Virus record (IMG/VR): IMGVR_UViG_3300041411_000132
Location: 1-48,935 of that record
From: a virus
Length of the DNA: 48,935 nucleotides
Strand: one strand, 5' to 3'
The position numbers and the translations under genes are program-made. Under the pieces are notes generated by a model. The model was given only the letters and a program-made list of their open reading frames with translations. It was not told the origin of the DNA and ran no database searches. Below, piece after piece: positions 7,792 to 16,725 of this stretch (position 1 is its first letter; each line of letters begins with the position of its first letter).

Positions 7792-8339
7792 GCGTCGATG
7801 TAGATTTGACCGTAGTTGATACCGGTCGCGAGTGGTATAACTTTCTTCGTGGTGTTTCGAAGCTGGAAGTTCCAGAATATGAAGACTTCATGGCGCTTAA
7901 CGGCGTAGCTCCGTACAACATGGCTGATGTCTTTAAAGATATGGACTACCAGAAGTGCCTTGGTTATTGGCGCGATGAGTTCTTGTATGACCGCCTCGAA
8001 CCGCTGAAAGATGCCGTTCAAGTTCTTGAAGACTTGAAAATCTCCAAGGGTTGCGAAATCGTTTTTGTTTCGACGATCAAAGGGAACCACCACAAGAGTA
8101 AATATTATTTCCTGAAGAAAAACTTTCCTTTCCTGGATGGCTTTATTGCTACGAAAGAAAAGAAGTACGCCAAGATAGATATCATGGTCGATGACCGACT
8201 AAACGTCTTGGAACAACTGGATCGTAACGTTGTAACGGTCCAAAAGATTACTCCGTTTGACCAAACTTCAAAGTTCACTCCTGCGTACTCTTTCGAGCAC
8301 TGGGCTGAATTTTCTAAACTTGCTTATAGGAACTTTTAA
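7782..8339 (+). CDS. HAD-superfamily 5'(3')-deoxyribonucleotidase-like protein
   Basis: 185 aa. HAD motif I is DVDLT (6-10: nucleophile D6, acid/base D8). Motif II is the T of FVSTIKGNH, with a His-Lys run after it typical of NT5C-type enzymes, and motif III/IV is IDIMVDDR with paired Asp. Such phage enzymes dephosphorylate deoxyribonucleoside monophosphates and may trim host or unwanted dNMPs. The MazG-like gene follows 3 nt later, which fits nucleotide pool editing. Confidence 0.8.
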   Translation: MRLGVDVDLTVVDTGREWYNFLRGVSKLEVPEYEDFMALNGVAPYNMADVFKDMDYQKCLGYWRDEFLYDRLEPLKDAVQVLEDLKISKGCEIVFVSTIKGNHHKSKYYFLKKNFPFLDGFIATKEKKYAKIDIMVDDRLNVLEQLDRNVVTVQKITPFDQTSKFTPAYSFEHWAEFSKLAYRNF

Positions 8340-8342
8340 AAC

Positions 8343-9032
8343 ATGCTGGATACTTTTGATTTTCTGTCTCAATACAAAAACGTTGTTGAGTGGAACGCGG
8401 TAGCGCGTAACGGCGTACACGTCTTTAGCCATGACGCGATTGTTCGGCAATCGGAATACACCCGCTCCGAAATCCAGGAAACTCTGGACGCTATCGCGGC
8501 TGACGACTCGGTGGAGTTTTTGGACGGCGTGGCAGACATCTTCGTAACCATGACCTACAAACACTTCCTGGCGCAAAACGGCGACGTTGATGATGCGGAA
8601 ATTGTTAAGGCGATTGAGTTCATGTCGTCGGAAGGCGTAATGACCTACGAAAACGATCACGAACTGGCGCGGACCCACCTGAAAGAAATCGCGGATATCG
8701 TGATGATTGAAAACCAAAGTCCGGTGTTTGATACCAGTTCCCTGTGCGCGCTGATCGAACTGATGAACCTGACTGAGTTGTATTACGATGTTAATGTCAT
8801 GGATGTTGTTAAACATATCATGGACTCGAACTGGTCCAAGTTTCCAAAGGTCAGTCAAACTAACGTCGAAAAAGAAGTTGCGTATATCGCCGCGAAGAAC
8901 CCAGACTTCAAAGATTTTGTTGGTACTGTAAACGAAGCCTCGGGCGTAGTTGTATATCGTACCGATAACGGCGTTGGTAAAATCATGAAACCTTCGACCT
9001 TCTGGAACGCTAACTGTCAGGTCTTCTTGTAA
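8343..9032 (+). CDS. MazG-like nucleotide pyrophosphohydrolase
   Basis: 229 aa, helical. The N-terminal half carries the all-alpha NTP-PPase signature: EIQE (43-46) and EFLDGVADI (58-66) supply the E-x-x-E and E-x-x-D metal ligands. The C-terminal part, with SSEGVMTYENDHE and a late SGVVVYRTDNGVGK segment, looks like a further helical repeat ending in a small conserved tail. These enzymes hydrolyse (d)NTPs or alarmone-type nucleotides to monophosphates. A role in excluding canonical or unwanted dNTPs next to the base modification operon is inference. Confidence 0.68.
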   Translation: MLDTFDFLSQYKNVVEWNAVARNGVHVFSHDAIVRQSEYTRSEIQETLDAIAADDSVEFLDGVADIFVTMTYKHFLAQNGDVDDAEIVKAIEFMSSEGVMTYENDHELARTHLKEIADIVMIENQSPVFDTSSLCALIELMNLTELYYDVNVMDVVKHIMDSNWSKFPKVSQTNVEKEVAYIAAKNPDFKDFVGTVNEASGVVVYRTDNGVGKIMKPSTFWNANCQVFL

Positions 9033-9033
9033 T

Positions 9034-9273
9034 ATGGCCGCGATTAAGAGCACTAAGATTCAGGCTATTAATCTTGAATTAACTTTGGACGAAGAAGAGG
9101 CGAACTTTCTGGCGGCCATAGTTCAAAATCCTTCTTACGATGGAGAAACCCAGAAGATTGCGGAGTTTCGTAAGTCCATCTTTGAAGCTATTAAAGGACC
9201 AACACGAACTCCCGGCTTACGTCAAGATGGTATACACGGTAAAGAACCGCGCCCAACTTTGATGGGAATGTAA
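9034..9273 (+). CDS. Hypothetical protein, 79 aa
   Basis: ATG one base after the previous stop. Contains a short strand (INLELTLDEEEANFLAAIV) and a helix (AEFRKSIFEAI), then a Pro/Gly-rich tail. It resembles small phage proteins of unknown role. Last gene before the terminator at 9294. Confidence 0.65.
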   Translation: MAAIKSTKIQAINLELTLDEEEANFLAAIVQNPSYDGETQKIAEFRKSIFEAIKGPTRTPGLRQDGIHGKEPRPTLMGM

Positions 9274-9293
9274 CTTTAAAGGAAAGTCCAACT

Positions 9294-9320
9294 AAAGGCC
9301 TGGGGAAACTCGGGCCTTTT
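9294..9320 (+). terminator. Rho-independent terminator
   Basis: AAAGGCC (9294-9300) pairs with GGCCTTT (9313-9319) around a GAAA-containing loop and ends in TTTT. It closes the nucleotide metabolism operon before the DNA polymerase. Confidence 0.8.
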
Positions 9321-9345
9321 CATTTAAGCCGGAAAGAGTTACACT
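9317..9345 (+). promoter_or_regulatory. Possible promoter of DNA polymerase operon
   Basis: TTTTCA at 9317-9322, 17-nt spacer, TACACT at 9340-9345. Weaker than the other copies; its -35 box is the U-tract of the preceding terminator. Confidence 0.35.
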
Positions 9346-9373
9346 AACAACTTATTCAAAAGAGAAACTTTTA

Positions 9374-10972
9374 ATGAGTCAAGAAATTCTATACACCTTC
9401 TATCAAAACCTCGGTAATAACATCCTCCTGAAGTATCGTAAGAACGGTAAATCTTACACTAAGAAAATCGACTTCTATGAACCTTCACTCTATCTCCCAA
9501 CTGATGGAGAAGGTGACGCTGAAACTATTTTTGGTAAGACGGTTAAGCGTAAGAAGTTTGACAGTATCTCGGATTGTCGAACATTCACTAAGAAGTTCGC
9601 GGACATGGACGCGATGGAGTGGAGCGGGAATTCCAACTACGCGAACCAGTTCATCATCGAACTGTATAAGGGACAAGTTCCAGTCTTCGACCCTAAAAAC
9701 ATCCGCGTTGGCATTCTCGATATCGAAGTGCACACGAAGACTTTCCCGGAAGCCGCAAAGGCTGAGAAACCAATTAACGGCATTACCATCTACGACAACT
9801 TTACCGATAAGTATTATTGTCTTGGAAACGCGGAGTACGTCCGCGAACATCGTTTAAGTTTGGGCCAATCTCAGGAAGAAGTGTTTGCTCCGATGTACGT
9901 CCACGACCCTGAAGATAAGGACGTGGGGACGCTTGATGTTGAGTATCATGAGTTTGCTGATGAAGTGTCGTTTCTTAAGGCGATGGTACGTCACTTCCGT
10001 GACTTCGAATATGATCTGACCTCGGGCTGGAACTCCGAAAGCTTCGACATGGTGTACATCGTAAAGCGCTGCTACCAAGTTATAGGCGAAGAACTGACGA
10101 AGACGTGTCTTAGTCCGTTTAACCGCATATCGTTCCGGGAAGGCGTGGATAAGTTTGGTAAAGAAGAGCTTAAGGTGGATATTGTCGGGCTACCGCACCT
10201 CGACTACATGAACGCTTATAAGAAGCACATGTTTGATCCGCGTGACTCGTACCGTCTGGATAACATCGCCTTCGAAGAGTTGGGTGAGCAGAAGTTAGAT
10301 TATGAAGAAGAAGGTTCGTTGTATAACTTGCACCTTCAGAATCCTCAGAAGTTTATGGCGTACAACGTTAAAGACGTTAAGTTGATTAAACAACTTGATG
10401 ACAAGTTAGGGCTATTTGCCTTGACGTACACTTTAGCGTATTATTGTATGTGTAACTATGAAGACACTCTTGGAACGGTTAAGCCTTGGGAAATGCTGAT
10501 CGCCAAGCAACTGTATAACGATGGGAAAGTTCCACCGTTCTCAGCGCCGCGTAAAGAGAAGCAAGACTTTGAAGGGGCGTTCGTAAAAGAAGTTATTCCC
10601 GGTCTTTGGGAATGGTTGATTGCCTTTGACTATAACTCTCTGTATCCTATGACTGAGATTCAATGTAACATCGGTCAAGAGACTTATGTTCCACGTCACC
10701 AACTTCCAGCGGCACTTCGTAACTACAAATCCAAATACAATGTTGATGATCTTGTAGAGGGTAAAGTTGATCTTTCCGCTCTCTATGATACAGACTTGTC
10801 GATGACGGCTAACTTCGAATTTTATAGAAAGAACACTAAGAGTATCATCGCCTTGATTAAAGATGATTTGTACTCGAAGCGGAAAGTTTATAAGAAGGTA
10901 ATGCAGAAGGCCCAGACGCTTCAGGAAAACATTAAAGAAGAAATGAAACGCAGAGGTTTGGTGGTTGTATGA
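9374..10972 (+). CDS. Family B DNA polymerase, N-terminal part (exonuclease and palm motif A)
   Basis: 532 aa. Holds the 3'-5' exonuclease: ExoI LDIEVH (D116, E118), ExoII SGWNSESFDM near 216-226, ExoIII YNVKDVKL near 330. Palm motif A, FDYNSLYPM, is near 418 (the DxxSLYP signature with its metal-binding Asp). It ends in a charged helix that corresponds to the fingers, just before where motif B should come. Motifs B and C are in a separate gene starting at 11129. The two products must associate to give one polymerase. Split gp43-type polymerases are known in some T4-like phages. Confidence 0.95.
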   Translation: MSQEILYTFYQNLGNNILLKYRKNGKSYTKKIDFYEPSLYLPTDGEGDAETIFGKTVKRKKFDSISDCRTFTKKFADMDAMEWSGNSNYANQFIIELYKGQVPVFDPKNIRVGILDIEVHTKTFPEAAKAEKPINGITIYDNFTDKYYCLGNAEYVREHRLSLGQSQEEVFAPMYVHDPEDKDVGTLDVEYHEFADEVSFLKAMVRHFRDFEYDLTSGWNSESFDMVYIVKRCYQVIGEELTKTCLSPFNRISFREGVDKFGKEELKVDIVGLPHLDYMNAYKKHMFDPRDSYRLDNIAFEELGEQKLDYEEEGSLYNLHLQNPQKFMAYNVKDVKLIKQLDDKLGLFALTYTLAYYCMCNYEDTLGTVKPWEMLIAKQLYNDGKVPPFSAPRKEKQDFEGAFVKEVIPGLWEWLIAFDYNSLYPMTEIQCNIGQETYVPRHQLPAALRNYKSKYNVDDLVEGKVDLSALYDTDLSMTANFEFYRKNTKSIIALIKDDLYSKRKVYKKVMQKAQTLQENIKEEMKRRGLVVV

Positions 10973-11142
10973 GAAAATTTGTGTGTCCGTACTGTGGGGA
11001 GGACCATACTGAAGAGGACATGAGGAAACACTTTCTGTTCTTTCACGAAATGGATTCATCCCCAAGTACCTTCCAAGAGTATATCGAAAGATTTTCGATC
11101 TTAGGTCTAGCCAGAATTGTAGGAGAAGATGACATTGAGTAG
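10969..11142 (+). CDS. Small C2H2 zinc-finger protein, 57 aa, between the two polymerase genes
   Basis: ATG overlaps the stop of the polymerase N-part (ATGA), and its stop lies inside the start of the C-part. The sequence has C6-x2-C9-x11-H21-x4-H26, a C2H2 finger spacing, followed by an acidic helical tail. It is in a different frame from both polymerase pieces. It could be a DNA- or protein-binding accessory protein translated by coupling, or the remnant of an element that split the polymerase. Tight overlaps on both sides argue that it is expressed. Confidence 0.62.
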   Translation: MRKFVCPYCGEDHTEEDMRKHFLFFHEMDSSPSTFQEYIERFSILGLARIVGEDDIE

Positions 11143-12232
11143 TCTGAGTGAGTTGTCCGATGAAGAACTCATCAAAATGTATAAGCAAGCTAAGTTGGAC
11201 GAAGTAATTAACTATAACCTGCAGCTTGCGATGAAGTTGTTGCTGAACGGCGGTTATGGTGCCCTGGCTAACATCTGGTTTCTCTATTACATGTTGGAGA
11301 ACGCCGAAGCGATCACCCTGACCGGCCAGGCGGTTAACCGTTATGTCAATACCCGGCTAGAGAAGTTCCTACAGAAGTTGTCGAAGACCGATAAGCCGCT
11401 TTGGATCATGGCCGACACGGACTCGGGTTACTTCTGTTTCGATTACATCGTTAAGTTGATGTGTCCCGACGAAACTGATAAGCAAGTCATTACCGATAAG
11501 CTCGATACGTTCGTTAAGCAGATCGTTCAGCCGAAGATCGATGAGTTGACCGCCGAGTTTGCTGTTATGATGAACTCGCTGGAAAACCGGATGGTGTACG
11601 AGCGGGAAGTAATCGCTGATACCACTATCGTCTGCGCGAAGAAAAAGTATGTGATGTCGGTGATCGATAACGAAGGCGTGCGTTACAAGTCGCCGAAGTA
11701 CAAGATCACTGGGATGGAGTCGAAGAAGTCTTCAACGCCGGGTTGGGCGCGGGACTTCCTGAAAGAAGCTTATATCTTAGGTCTAAAGGGTGATGAGAAG
11801 GCTCTGCAAGCTCGCGTATTCGAAATTAAAGATGCGTTCAATAAGCTACCTATCTCCACCATTGCGATCCCTAGGGGCGTGAATAACATCAAGGAATACA
11901 CGGACCCAGCGACCGGCCTTTACATCAAAGGAACACCGAAACACGTTAAGGCCGCGATCATCCATAACTGGTTGGTTAAACAGAAAGGTCTGGACGTTGA
12001 CCCGCTTCAATCCGGGAACAAACTGAAGTTCGTTGAGTTGAAGAAACCTAACCCGATTAATCAGGAGGTTATTGGATTCGAAACTCACTTGCCGAAAGAA
12101 TTTGAACTTGATAAGTATGTTGACCGGGAAGTGACGTTCAATAGCGCCTTCCTTAATCCACTTCAAATCTTCCTGAATCCGATTAAATGGAACCACGAAG
12201 AGACGATAAGCCTTGAGGATTTCTTTTCATGA
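11129..12232 (+). CDS. Family B DNA polymerase, C-terminal part (motifs B and C, thumb)
   Basis: 367 aa, ATG at 11129 just after AGGAGA. Motif B is KLLLNGGYGALAN (K36, N40, Y43), where most relatives have NSxYG; here Ser is replaced by Gly. Motif C is ADTDSG (D96, D98). The KKKYVMS segment near 170 is the usual KKRY-like thumb-proximal motif. It starts with about 30 residues of helix ahead of motif B that may form the interface with the N-terminal part. Overlaps the next gene by 4 nt. Confidence 0.95.
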   Translation: MTLSSLSELSDEELIKMYKQAKLDEVINYNLQLAMKLLLNGGYGALANIWFLYYMLENAEAITLTGQAVNRYVNTRLEKFLQKLSKTDKPLWIMADTDSGYFCFDYIVKLMCPDETDKQVITDKLDTFVKQIVQPKIDELTAEFAVMMNSLENRMVYEREVIADTTIVCAKKKYVMSVIDNEGVRYKSPKYKITGMESKKSSTPGWARDFLKEAYILGLKGDEKALQARVFEIKDAFNKLPISTIAIPRGVNNIKEYTDPATGLYIKGTPKHVKAAIIHNWLVKQKGLDVDPLQSGNKLKFVELKKPNPINQEVIGFETHLPKEFELDKYVDREVTFNSAFLNPLQIFLNPIKWNHEETISLEDFFS

Positions 12233-12495
12233 TCAGTAGATATTTGGATACACACGGAACGTTTTATCAACTTGATAACCAAGCCTCCGGGCTTGGGGCC
12301 AGGATGATCGAATTAAACCGATCTGACTGTTACATGATCCATCGGTATATCTCGGAAGAGTTCGACTGCATCTGTGAAGACTTAACTTGGAAAAACGGTT
12401 TGGTCTTCAATACTGAAACCTTCTCTCACAAAGACATGTACGAAAACTTGTTTAAACTAGAATTCAAAGGGGTGCAACTTGGACAACAATATTAA
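12229..12495 (+). CDS. Hypothetical protein, 88 aa
   Basis: Not recognised. Short alpha/beta protein with a Cys pair (FDCIC). It overlaps the polymerase stop (ATGA) and the dNMP kinase start, so it is cotranslated with replication genes. Confidence 0.7.
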   Translation: MISRYLDTHGTFYQLDNQASGLGARMIELNRSDCYMIHRYISEEFDCICEDLTWKNGLVFNTETFSHKDMYENLFKLEFKGVQLGQQY

Positions 12496-13231
12496 TTTTG
12501 GTATTAGTGGTATCGCCGGTTCGGGTAAAGATACTTTTGCGGACATGATGCTTAACGAACTTCATCAGCGCGGCCTTAGCGAATATCACAAGTATTCCTA
12601 CGCCGGTCCGCTGAAGCGTTTCGCCCAAGATGTCTTCGGCTTTAGCGACTTCGACGTATATGACCAAGCCGGTAAGGAAGTTCGCTTTACACGAACTTAT
12701 AATAAAGGTTACTTTCGCGACCGTTTCGAGTTAGCATTGACTGAGTTACTGCTGTTGTCGAAGAAGGATAAAGAAACGTTGGACGATCTGTGGTATCGCT
12801 TCCTAGAGGTGCTACACGATCAGATCGTACCTAACTCGCTCACCGTCGCTATCGTCGGCTGGTTCAACTCTGATAAGGCTCTGATCACGTTTAACACCAG
12901 TCCTCGGATCATCCTCCAACTTCTTGGAACTGAGTTCTTCCGCGATAGTATTTCGGAAAGCTTCTGGACTGATATTGCTCCGGCGAAGAACGTTGTTATT
13001 GCGGACATGCGGTTTGTTAACGAGTTGGATTACATTCTTGAAACGGGTGGTGTTCCAATTGGAATCATCGGTCGCGACGAAGACACTACCAAAGAATCTG
13101 GACATGCTTCGGAAAACGTTGGTCCAGTGATTAACCGTTGTAAGTACATTATCAAGAATGATGGAACTCTCGAAGCTCTTCGAGCTAAAGCTATTGAAAT
13201 TATTGATATCGAATTGGGGAAAGTAGTATGA
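12479..13231 (+). CDS. Deoxynucleoside monophosphate kinase (T4 gp1-like)
   Basis: 250 aa, TTG start with AAAGGGG about 8 nt upstream. Walker A is GIAGSGKDT (8-16), followed by a KYSYAGPLKRFAQDVFG segment typical of phage dNMP kinases and, late, RIILQLLGTEFFRD and VVIADMRFVNE. It phosphorylates dNMPs to dNDPs for phage DNA synthesis, including modified dNMPs in some phages. Lies between polymerase and recombinase genes. Confidence 0.85.
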   Translation: MDNNINFGISGIAGSGKDTFADMMLNELHQRGLSEYHKYSYAGPLKRFAQDVFGFSDFDVYDQAGKEVRFTRTYNKGYFRDRFELALTELLLLSKKDKETLDDLWYRFLEVLHDQIVPNSLTVAIVGWFNSDKALITFNTSPRIILQLLGTEFFRDSISESFWTDIAPAKNVVIADMRFVNELDYILETGGVPIGIIGRDEDTTKESGHASENVGPVINRCKYIIKNDGTLEALRAKAIEIIDIELGKVV

Positions 13232-13773
13232 GCATCATGAAAGAACTGAAAGGTGAGTCGATTTGCTTTAGCCTTCAGGATGTAGATCGCGCTTATGCGT
13301 ATGTTCTAGTCTTGAACGCCCTGGGGATTGAACTGGGTTATCAGATGGAAATCGATGCTCCCGTCATCCGTGAATATGAAGACGAAACCGGTTATTACTT
13401 AATCGCCGAGTTTGACGATAACGTAGCCGCGCTAAACTATATGGATTTGTTCTTGGACGCGCTAAGCGAACCGGAACTAGAGGGTGATCTGGATTTGGGT
13501 CACCTCCAAGCCTTTACCTATAATCCATTCATTCAACAACGTTACGCTAACAACAAACATCAGATGTTGTGTAACTTCGCTTACAACATGTTTAACGATA
13601 TGAACGAAGATGGAAACCTTCCTTCGCGCTTACTTGCTTTAGAACAAGTTGTAGAGTATAATGCAGTTCCTAAGTTGCGAACTATCTTAAATATCATGTC
13701 TCACGCAATGGAGAATAATGGTATTGAAGTAGCACAAAAGATTAATGAAGCTTCCGTTCCAACTATTCACTAA
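13228..13773 (+). CDS. Hypothetical protein, 181 aa
   Basis: Not recognised. Acidic throughout, predicted alpha/beta N-terminal half (LQDVDRAYAYVLVLNALGI) and helical C-terminal half. Overlaps the dNMP kinase stop by 4 nt and ends 18 nt before uvsX, so it belongs to the replication/recombination operon. Confidence 0.72.
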   Translation: MSIMKELKGESICFSLQDVDRAYAYVLVLNALGIELGYQMEIDAPVIREYEDETGYYLIAEFDDNVAALNYMDLFLDALSEPELEGDLDLGHLQAFTYNPFIQQRYANNKHQMLCNFAYNMFNDMNEDGNLPSRLLALEQVVEYNAVPKLRTILNIMSHAMENNGIEVAQKINEASVPTIH

Positions 13774-13791
13774 GAAGGATTACAATAGATT

Positions 13792-14931
13792 ATGTCTTTA
13801 ATGGCCAAAATGAAAAAATCTTCGACTATCGAAAACGCTGCTATGTTGTCGAAGTCGGAACTTTTTAAGAACAAAGAGTTTATTCCACTTCCTGTTCCAA
13901 TGATGAACATCGCGTTCTCTGGTAAGTTCAGCGGTGGTTTCTCTAACGGACTGATCCAACTGGCTGGTCCTTCGAAGCACTTTAAATCGAACATGGGCCT
14001 GGTCCTGGCTCGGGCGTTCCAAGTCAAACACGAAGACGGCATCATTCTGTTCTACGATAGCGAGTTTGGTTCGACTGAAGATTACTTCCTGAGTGCCGGT
14101 ATTGATATTGATCGCGTTCTCCACCTTCCGTTCATGAATATCGAAGAGTTGAAGTTTGACTTGATGAAGAAGTTGGAAGAGCTAGACGTTAAAACTGATA
14201 AGGTTTTCATCTTTGTAGACTCCATCGGTAACTCGGCTTCGAAGAAAGAACTGGAAGATGCGAAGAATGAAAAGTCCGTTTCGGACATGACTCGCGCTAA
14301 GATGATCAAACAGGTTTTCCGTCTCGTTACCCCTTACTTGACGCAAAAGAAAATCCCGATGGTTGTCATTAACCACACTTACCAGACTCAGGAAATGTAT
14401 TCGAAAACGGTAGTGTCGGGCGGTACGGGTATTGAGTATTCTTCGAACACCATCTACACCATCGGTAAGCGCCAAGTTAAAGAAGGTGATCAACTGGCCG
14501 GGTTTGAGTTTGTCCTGAACGCTAACAAGTCCCGTTACATCAAAGAGCGTTCGGCGATCCCGATCACAGTAACGTTCTCGGGTGGTATTGATAAGTGGTC
14601 CGGTCTTCTAGACGTTGCGCTGGCTGCCGGTCATGTAACTAAGCCGAAAGTTGGTTGGTACACCCGTCCGGGGAAAGACTTGGACGCGAAGAACTGGCGG
14701 AAAGCGGCGACTAACTGTGCTGAGTTCTGGGAACCGCTGTTGAACGATCCTAAGTTCTGTACCGACATTGAAAACATGTTCTTGCTGACTTCGAGCCAAA
14801 TGTTTACTCTGGATGACGAAGAAGGCGGTCAAGTTATTAGTGCGGCTCCAGTTGATCCTGAAACTTTGGGACTGTTGGATGATGAAGAACTTGATCCAGA
14901 AACTGGCGAGATTGTTACGCTAGAACAATAA
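13792..14931 (+). CDS. uvsX: UvsX-like RecA-family recombinase
   Basis: 379 aa. Walker A GPSKHFKS (59-66) is the UvsX variant of the RecA P-loop. FYDSEFGS and the Walker B strand FIFVDSIGN follow, then VVINHTYQTQ (motif equivalent to the RecA L1/L2 region) and the GGTGIEYSS loop. The acidic C-terminal tail (DDEELDPETGE) is typical of RecA/UvsX. It catalyses strand exchange in recombination-dependent replication and repair. SD AAGAAGGA lies upstream of the ATG; a second ATG at 13801 is possible. Confidence 0.95.
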   Translation: MSLMAKMKKSSTIENAAMLSKSELFKNKEFIPLPVPMMNIAFSGKFSGGFSNGLIQLAGPSKHFKSNMGLVLARAFQVKHEDGIILFYDSEFGSTEDYFLSAGIDIDRVLHLPFMNIEELKFDLMKKLEELDVKTDKVFIFVDSIGNSASKKELEDAKNEKSVSDMTRAKMIKQVFRLVTPYLTQKKIPMVVINHTYQTQEMYSKTVVSGGTGIEYSSNTIYTIGKRQVKEGDQLAGFEFVLNANKSRYIKERSAIPITVTFSGGIDKWSGLLDVALAAGHVTKPKVGWYTRPGKDLDAKNWRKAATNCAEFWEPLLNDPKFCTDIENMFLLTSSQMFTLDDEEGGQVISAAPVDPETLGLLDDEELDPETGEIVTLEQ

Positions 14932-14933
14932 GA

Positions 14934-14971
14934 TATACTTTGACGGTCATTCGTAGTATAATGACCGTCAA
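14934..14971 (+). promoter_or_regulatory. Promoter within a perfect 12-bp inverted repeat
   Basis: TATACT at 14934-14939, 17-nt spacer, TATAAT at 14957-14962. Bases 14940-14951 (TTGACGGTCATT) pair perfectly with 14960-14971 around an 8-nt loop, so the palindrome covers the spacer and -10 box. No U-tract follows, so this looks more like an operator or RNA hairpin than a terminator. It sits between uvsX and the helicase gene. Confidence 0.65.
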
Positions 14972-14987
14972 TTAACAAGGGGATGTA

Positions 14988-16403
14988 ATGTCAACTATTG
15001 AATCTGCAATTGTAAAAGGCTTGTTGTTTGATGAAGATTATGCGCGTAAGGTTCATCCCTATCTAAAAGAAGAATACTTCGACGGTGCCACTAAAGGCAT
15101 CTTTCAAACTTATACAACTATCTTTGAAAAGTATAACAAGATCCCGACGATGGAGGCGATGTTAGTTGCCATCCAGAAGTCCGGGATGTCCGAAGATGTT
15201 TTTTCCGAAGCGTGTGGAGTTCTAGAAGAGTCTTATAAGTCTAGAGCTGAAATGAATGATACCCAGTGGTTAGTGGACGAAACCGAACAATATTGTTCGG
15301 ACAAGTCCTTGTTTGACGCAATCTATAAGTCCATCAACATTATTGAAGGTAACGACAAGGAGCTTGATAAACACTCTATTCCTGATATGCTGAATGATGC
15401 GTTGAGTGTTAGTTTCGAAACTACCGTTGGTTCTGATTATCTGGAAGACTTCAAAAAACGGTTTGACTATTACACTAACGTAGATTCACGGTTGAGCTTC
15501 CCTCTCAACGCGCTACAGAAGCTTTCGAACGGTGGCCTACCACCTAAGACGCTTAGTTGTTTCCTAGCTGCTACCAACGTCGGGAAGTCTGCGTTGATGT
15601 GTTTCCTGGCCGGGGAATGGCTTAAGGCCGGCAAGAACGTTCTTTACATCACCATGGAAATGTCTGAAGAGGCAGTCCAGGAACGTATCGACGCAAACTT
15701 GTTGGACGTCACGACGGATGAACTGAAGAATCCGAACTTGGATTATGAATGGTTCTCCAGTAAGATCGCGGCGTTAAGAGGTAAAACAGTTGGTCGCTTG
15801 ATGGTGAAGGAATATCCAACTTCGAGCGCTCACGCGGGACACTTCCGTCACTTGTTGAAAGAATACAAGCTGAAGAAGAAGTTTAAGCCGGATGTGGTCT
15901 TCATCGACTACATTAACATCTGCGCTAGTTCTCGTTACAAATCGATGTCAGGAGTAAACAGCTATTCGTACATCAAAGCAATTGCCGAAGAACTTCGCGG
16001 CCTGGCTGTAGAACAAGAGATTCCGTTTATCACGGCAACTCAAACTAACCGTGAAGCGGCGAACTCGATGGCCCCGGATATGACCGCGACTTCTGAATCT
16101 TTCGGGCTTCCGATGAGTTTAGACTTCTTTGTTGCTATTGTTTCGAGTCAGGAACTGATGGAAATGGGGAGACAAGCGTTCATTCTCTTGAAGACCCGGT
16201 TCGGGAGTAAGGCGGGAGTCAAGTCACAAACCGTGGGGATTGACTATAACCATATGCGATACAGCGATATTGAAACCGATGATAATCGGCAAGATAAAGT
16301 GACGCCGGACATGGTAGGTCAAAATAAACCGCTAGGCTTAGTCGAACATAAGATGCAAAAAGTAATGAATGGCGGGATTCCGGCTGATATTTCTTGGGAT
16401 TAA
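14988..16403 (+). CDS. DnaB-family replicative helicase (T4 gp41-like)
   Basis: 471 aa. The N-terminal domain (1-150) is helical, as in DnaB/gp41 proteins. The RecA-like ATPase domain starts at LSFPLNALQKLSNGGLPP; Walker A is AATNVGKSA (194-202), then YITMEMSEE, Walker B VVFIDYINIC and the sensor segment FITATQTNRE. It unwinds the fork as a hexamer and carries the primase. SD is AAGGGGAT. It has its own predicted promoter at 14934. Confidence 0.92.
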   Translation: MSTIESAIVKGLLFDEDYARKVHPYLKEEYFDGATKGIFQTYTTIFEKYNKIPTMEAMLVAIQKSGMSEDVFSEACGVLEESYKSRAEMNDTQWLVDETEQYCSDKSLFDAIYKSINIIEGNDKELDKHSIPDMLNDALSVSFETTVGSDYLEDFKKRFDYYTNVDSRLSFPLNALQKLSNGGLPPKTLSCFLAATNVGKSALMCFLAGEWLKAGKNVLYITMEMSEEAVQERIDANLLDVTTDELKNPNLDYEWFSSKIAALRGKTVGRLMVKEYPTSSAHAGHFRHLLKEYKLKKKFKPDVVFIDYINICASSRYKSMSGVNSYSYIKAIAEELRGLAVEQEIPFITATQTNREAANSMAPDMTATSESFGLPMSLDFFVAIVSSQELMEMGRQAFILLKTRFGSKAGVKSQTVGIDYNHMRYSDIETDDNRQDKVTPDMVGQNKPLGLVEHKMQKVMNGGIPADISWD

Positions 16404-16416
16404 TTGAAATAAACGC

Positions 16417-16456
16417 TTTACTTCGTCGAAAAGAGGCGATAAACTAGGCGCCTCTT
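16417..16456 (+). promoter_or_regulatory. Predicted promoter with hairpin around the -10 box
   Basis: TTTACT at 16417-16422, 17-nt spacer, TAAACT at 16440-16445. AAGAGGCG (16431-16438) pairs perfectly with CGCCTCTT (16449-16456), leaving the -10 in the loop. Confidence 0.6.
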
Positions 16457-16497
16457 GTAAAGAAACACTAATTAATTATATTTTTGGAGATTATGAT

Positions 16498-16710
16498 GTG
16501 AACTCTTATGATTATGAAGAAGGTGACCGCGTTGATTATGTGTATGGATCACTGAAAGGCGTTGGAGCCATTCGTGGTGTAGCGGCTAACGCTGTACCAG
16601 TTCTTGGTAAACATTATATCGTTGAGAATCTTAACGGTATTATTGACGAAGTGCATTATCCATTCTCGTGTATTTCTATTCCAGAAATTCATTTGACTTA
16701 TCTTAAATAA
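16498..16710 (+). CDS. Hypothetical protein, 70 aa, KOW-like
   Basis: GTG start with GGAGA 8 nt upstream; the two ATGs just before it run into stops. EGDRVDYVYGSLKGVGAIRG resembles a short KOW/SH3-like beta barrel. Function unknown. Confidence 0.68.
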   Translation: MNSYDYEEGDRVDYVYGSLKGVGAIRGVAANAVPVLGKHYIVENLNGIIDEVHYPFSCISIPEIHLTYLK

Positions 16711-16725
16711 AAGGGTTGTATCTAA

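Noticed and set aside
10973-11128. Group I intron or intein splitting the DNA polymerase
   Set aside because: The gap is only about 156 nt, with no intron core or intein motifs; both halves have their own stop and start, and an ORF fills the gap.
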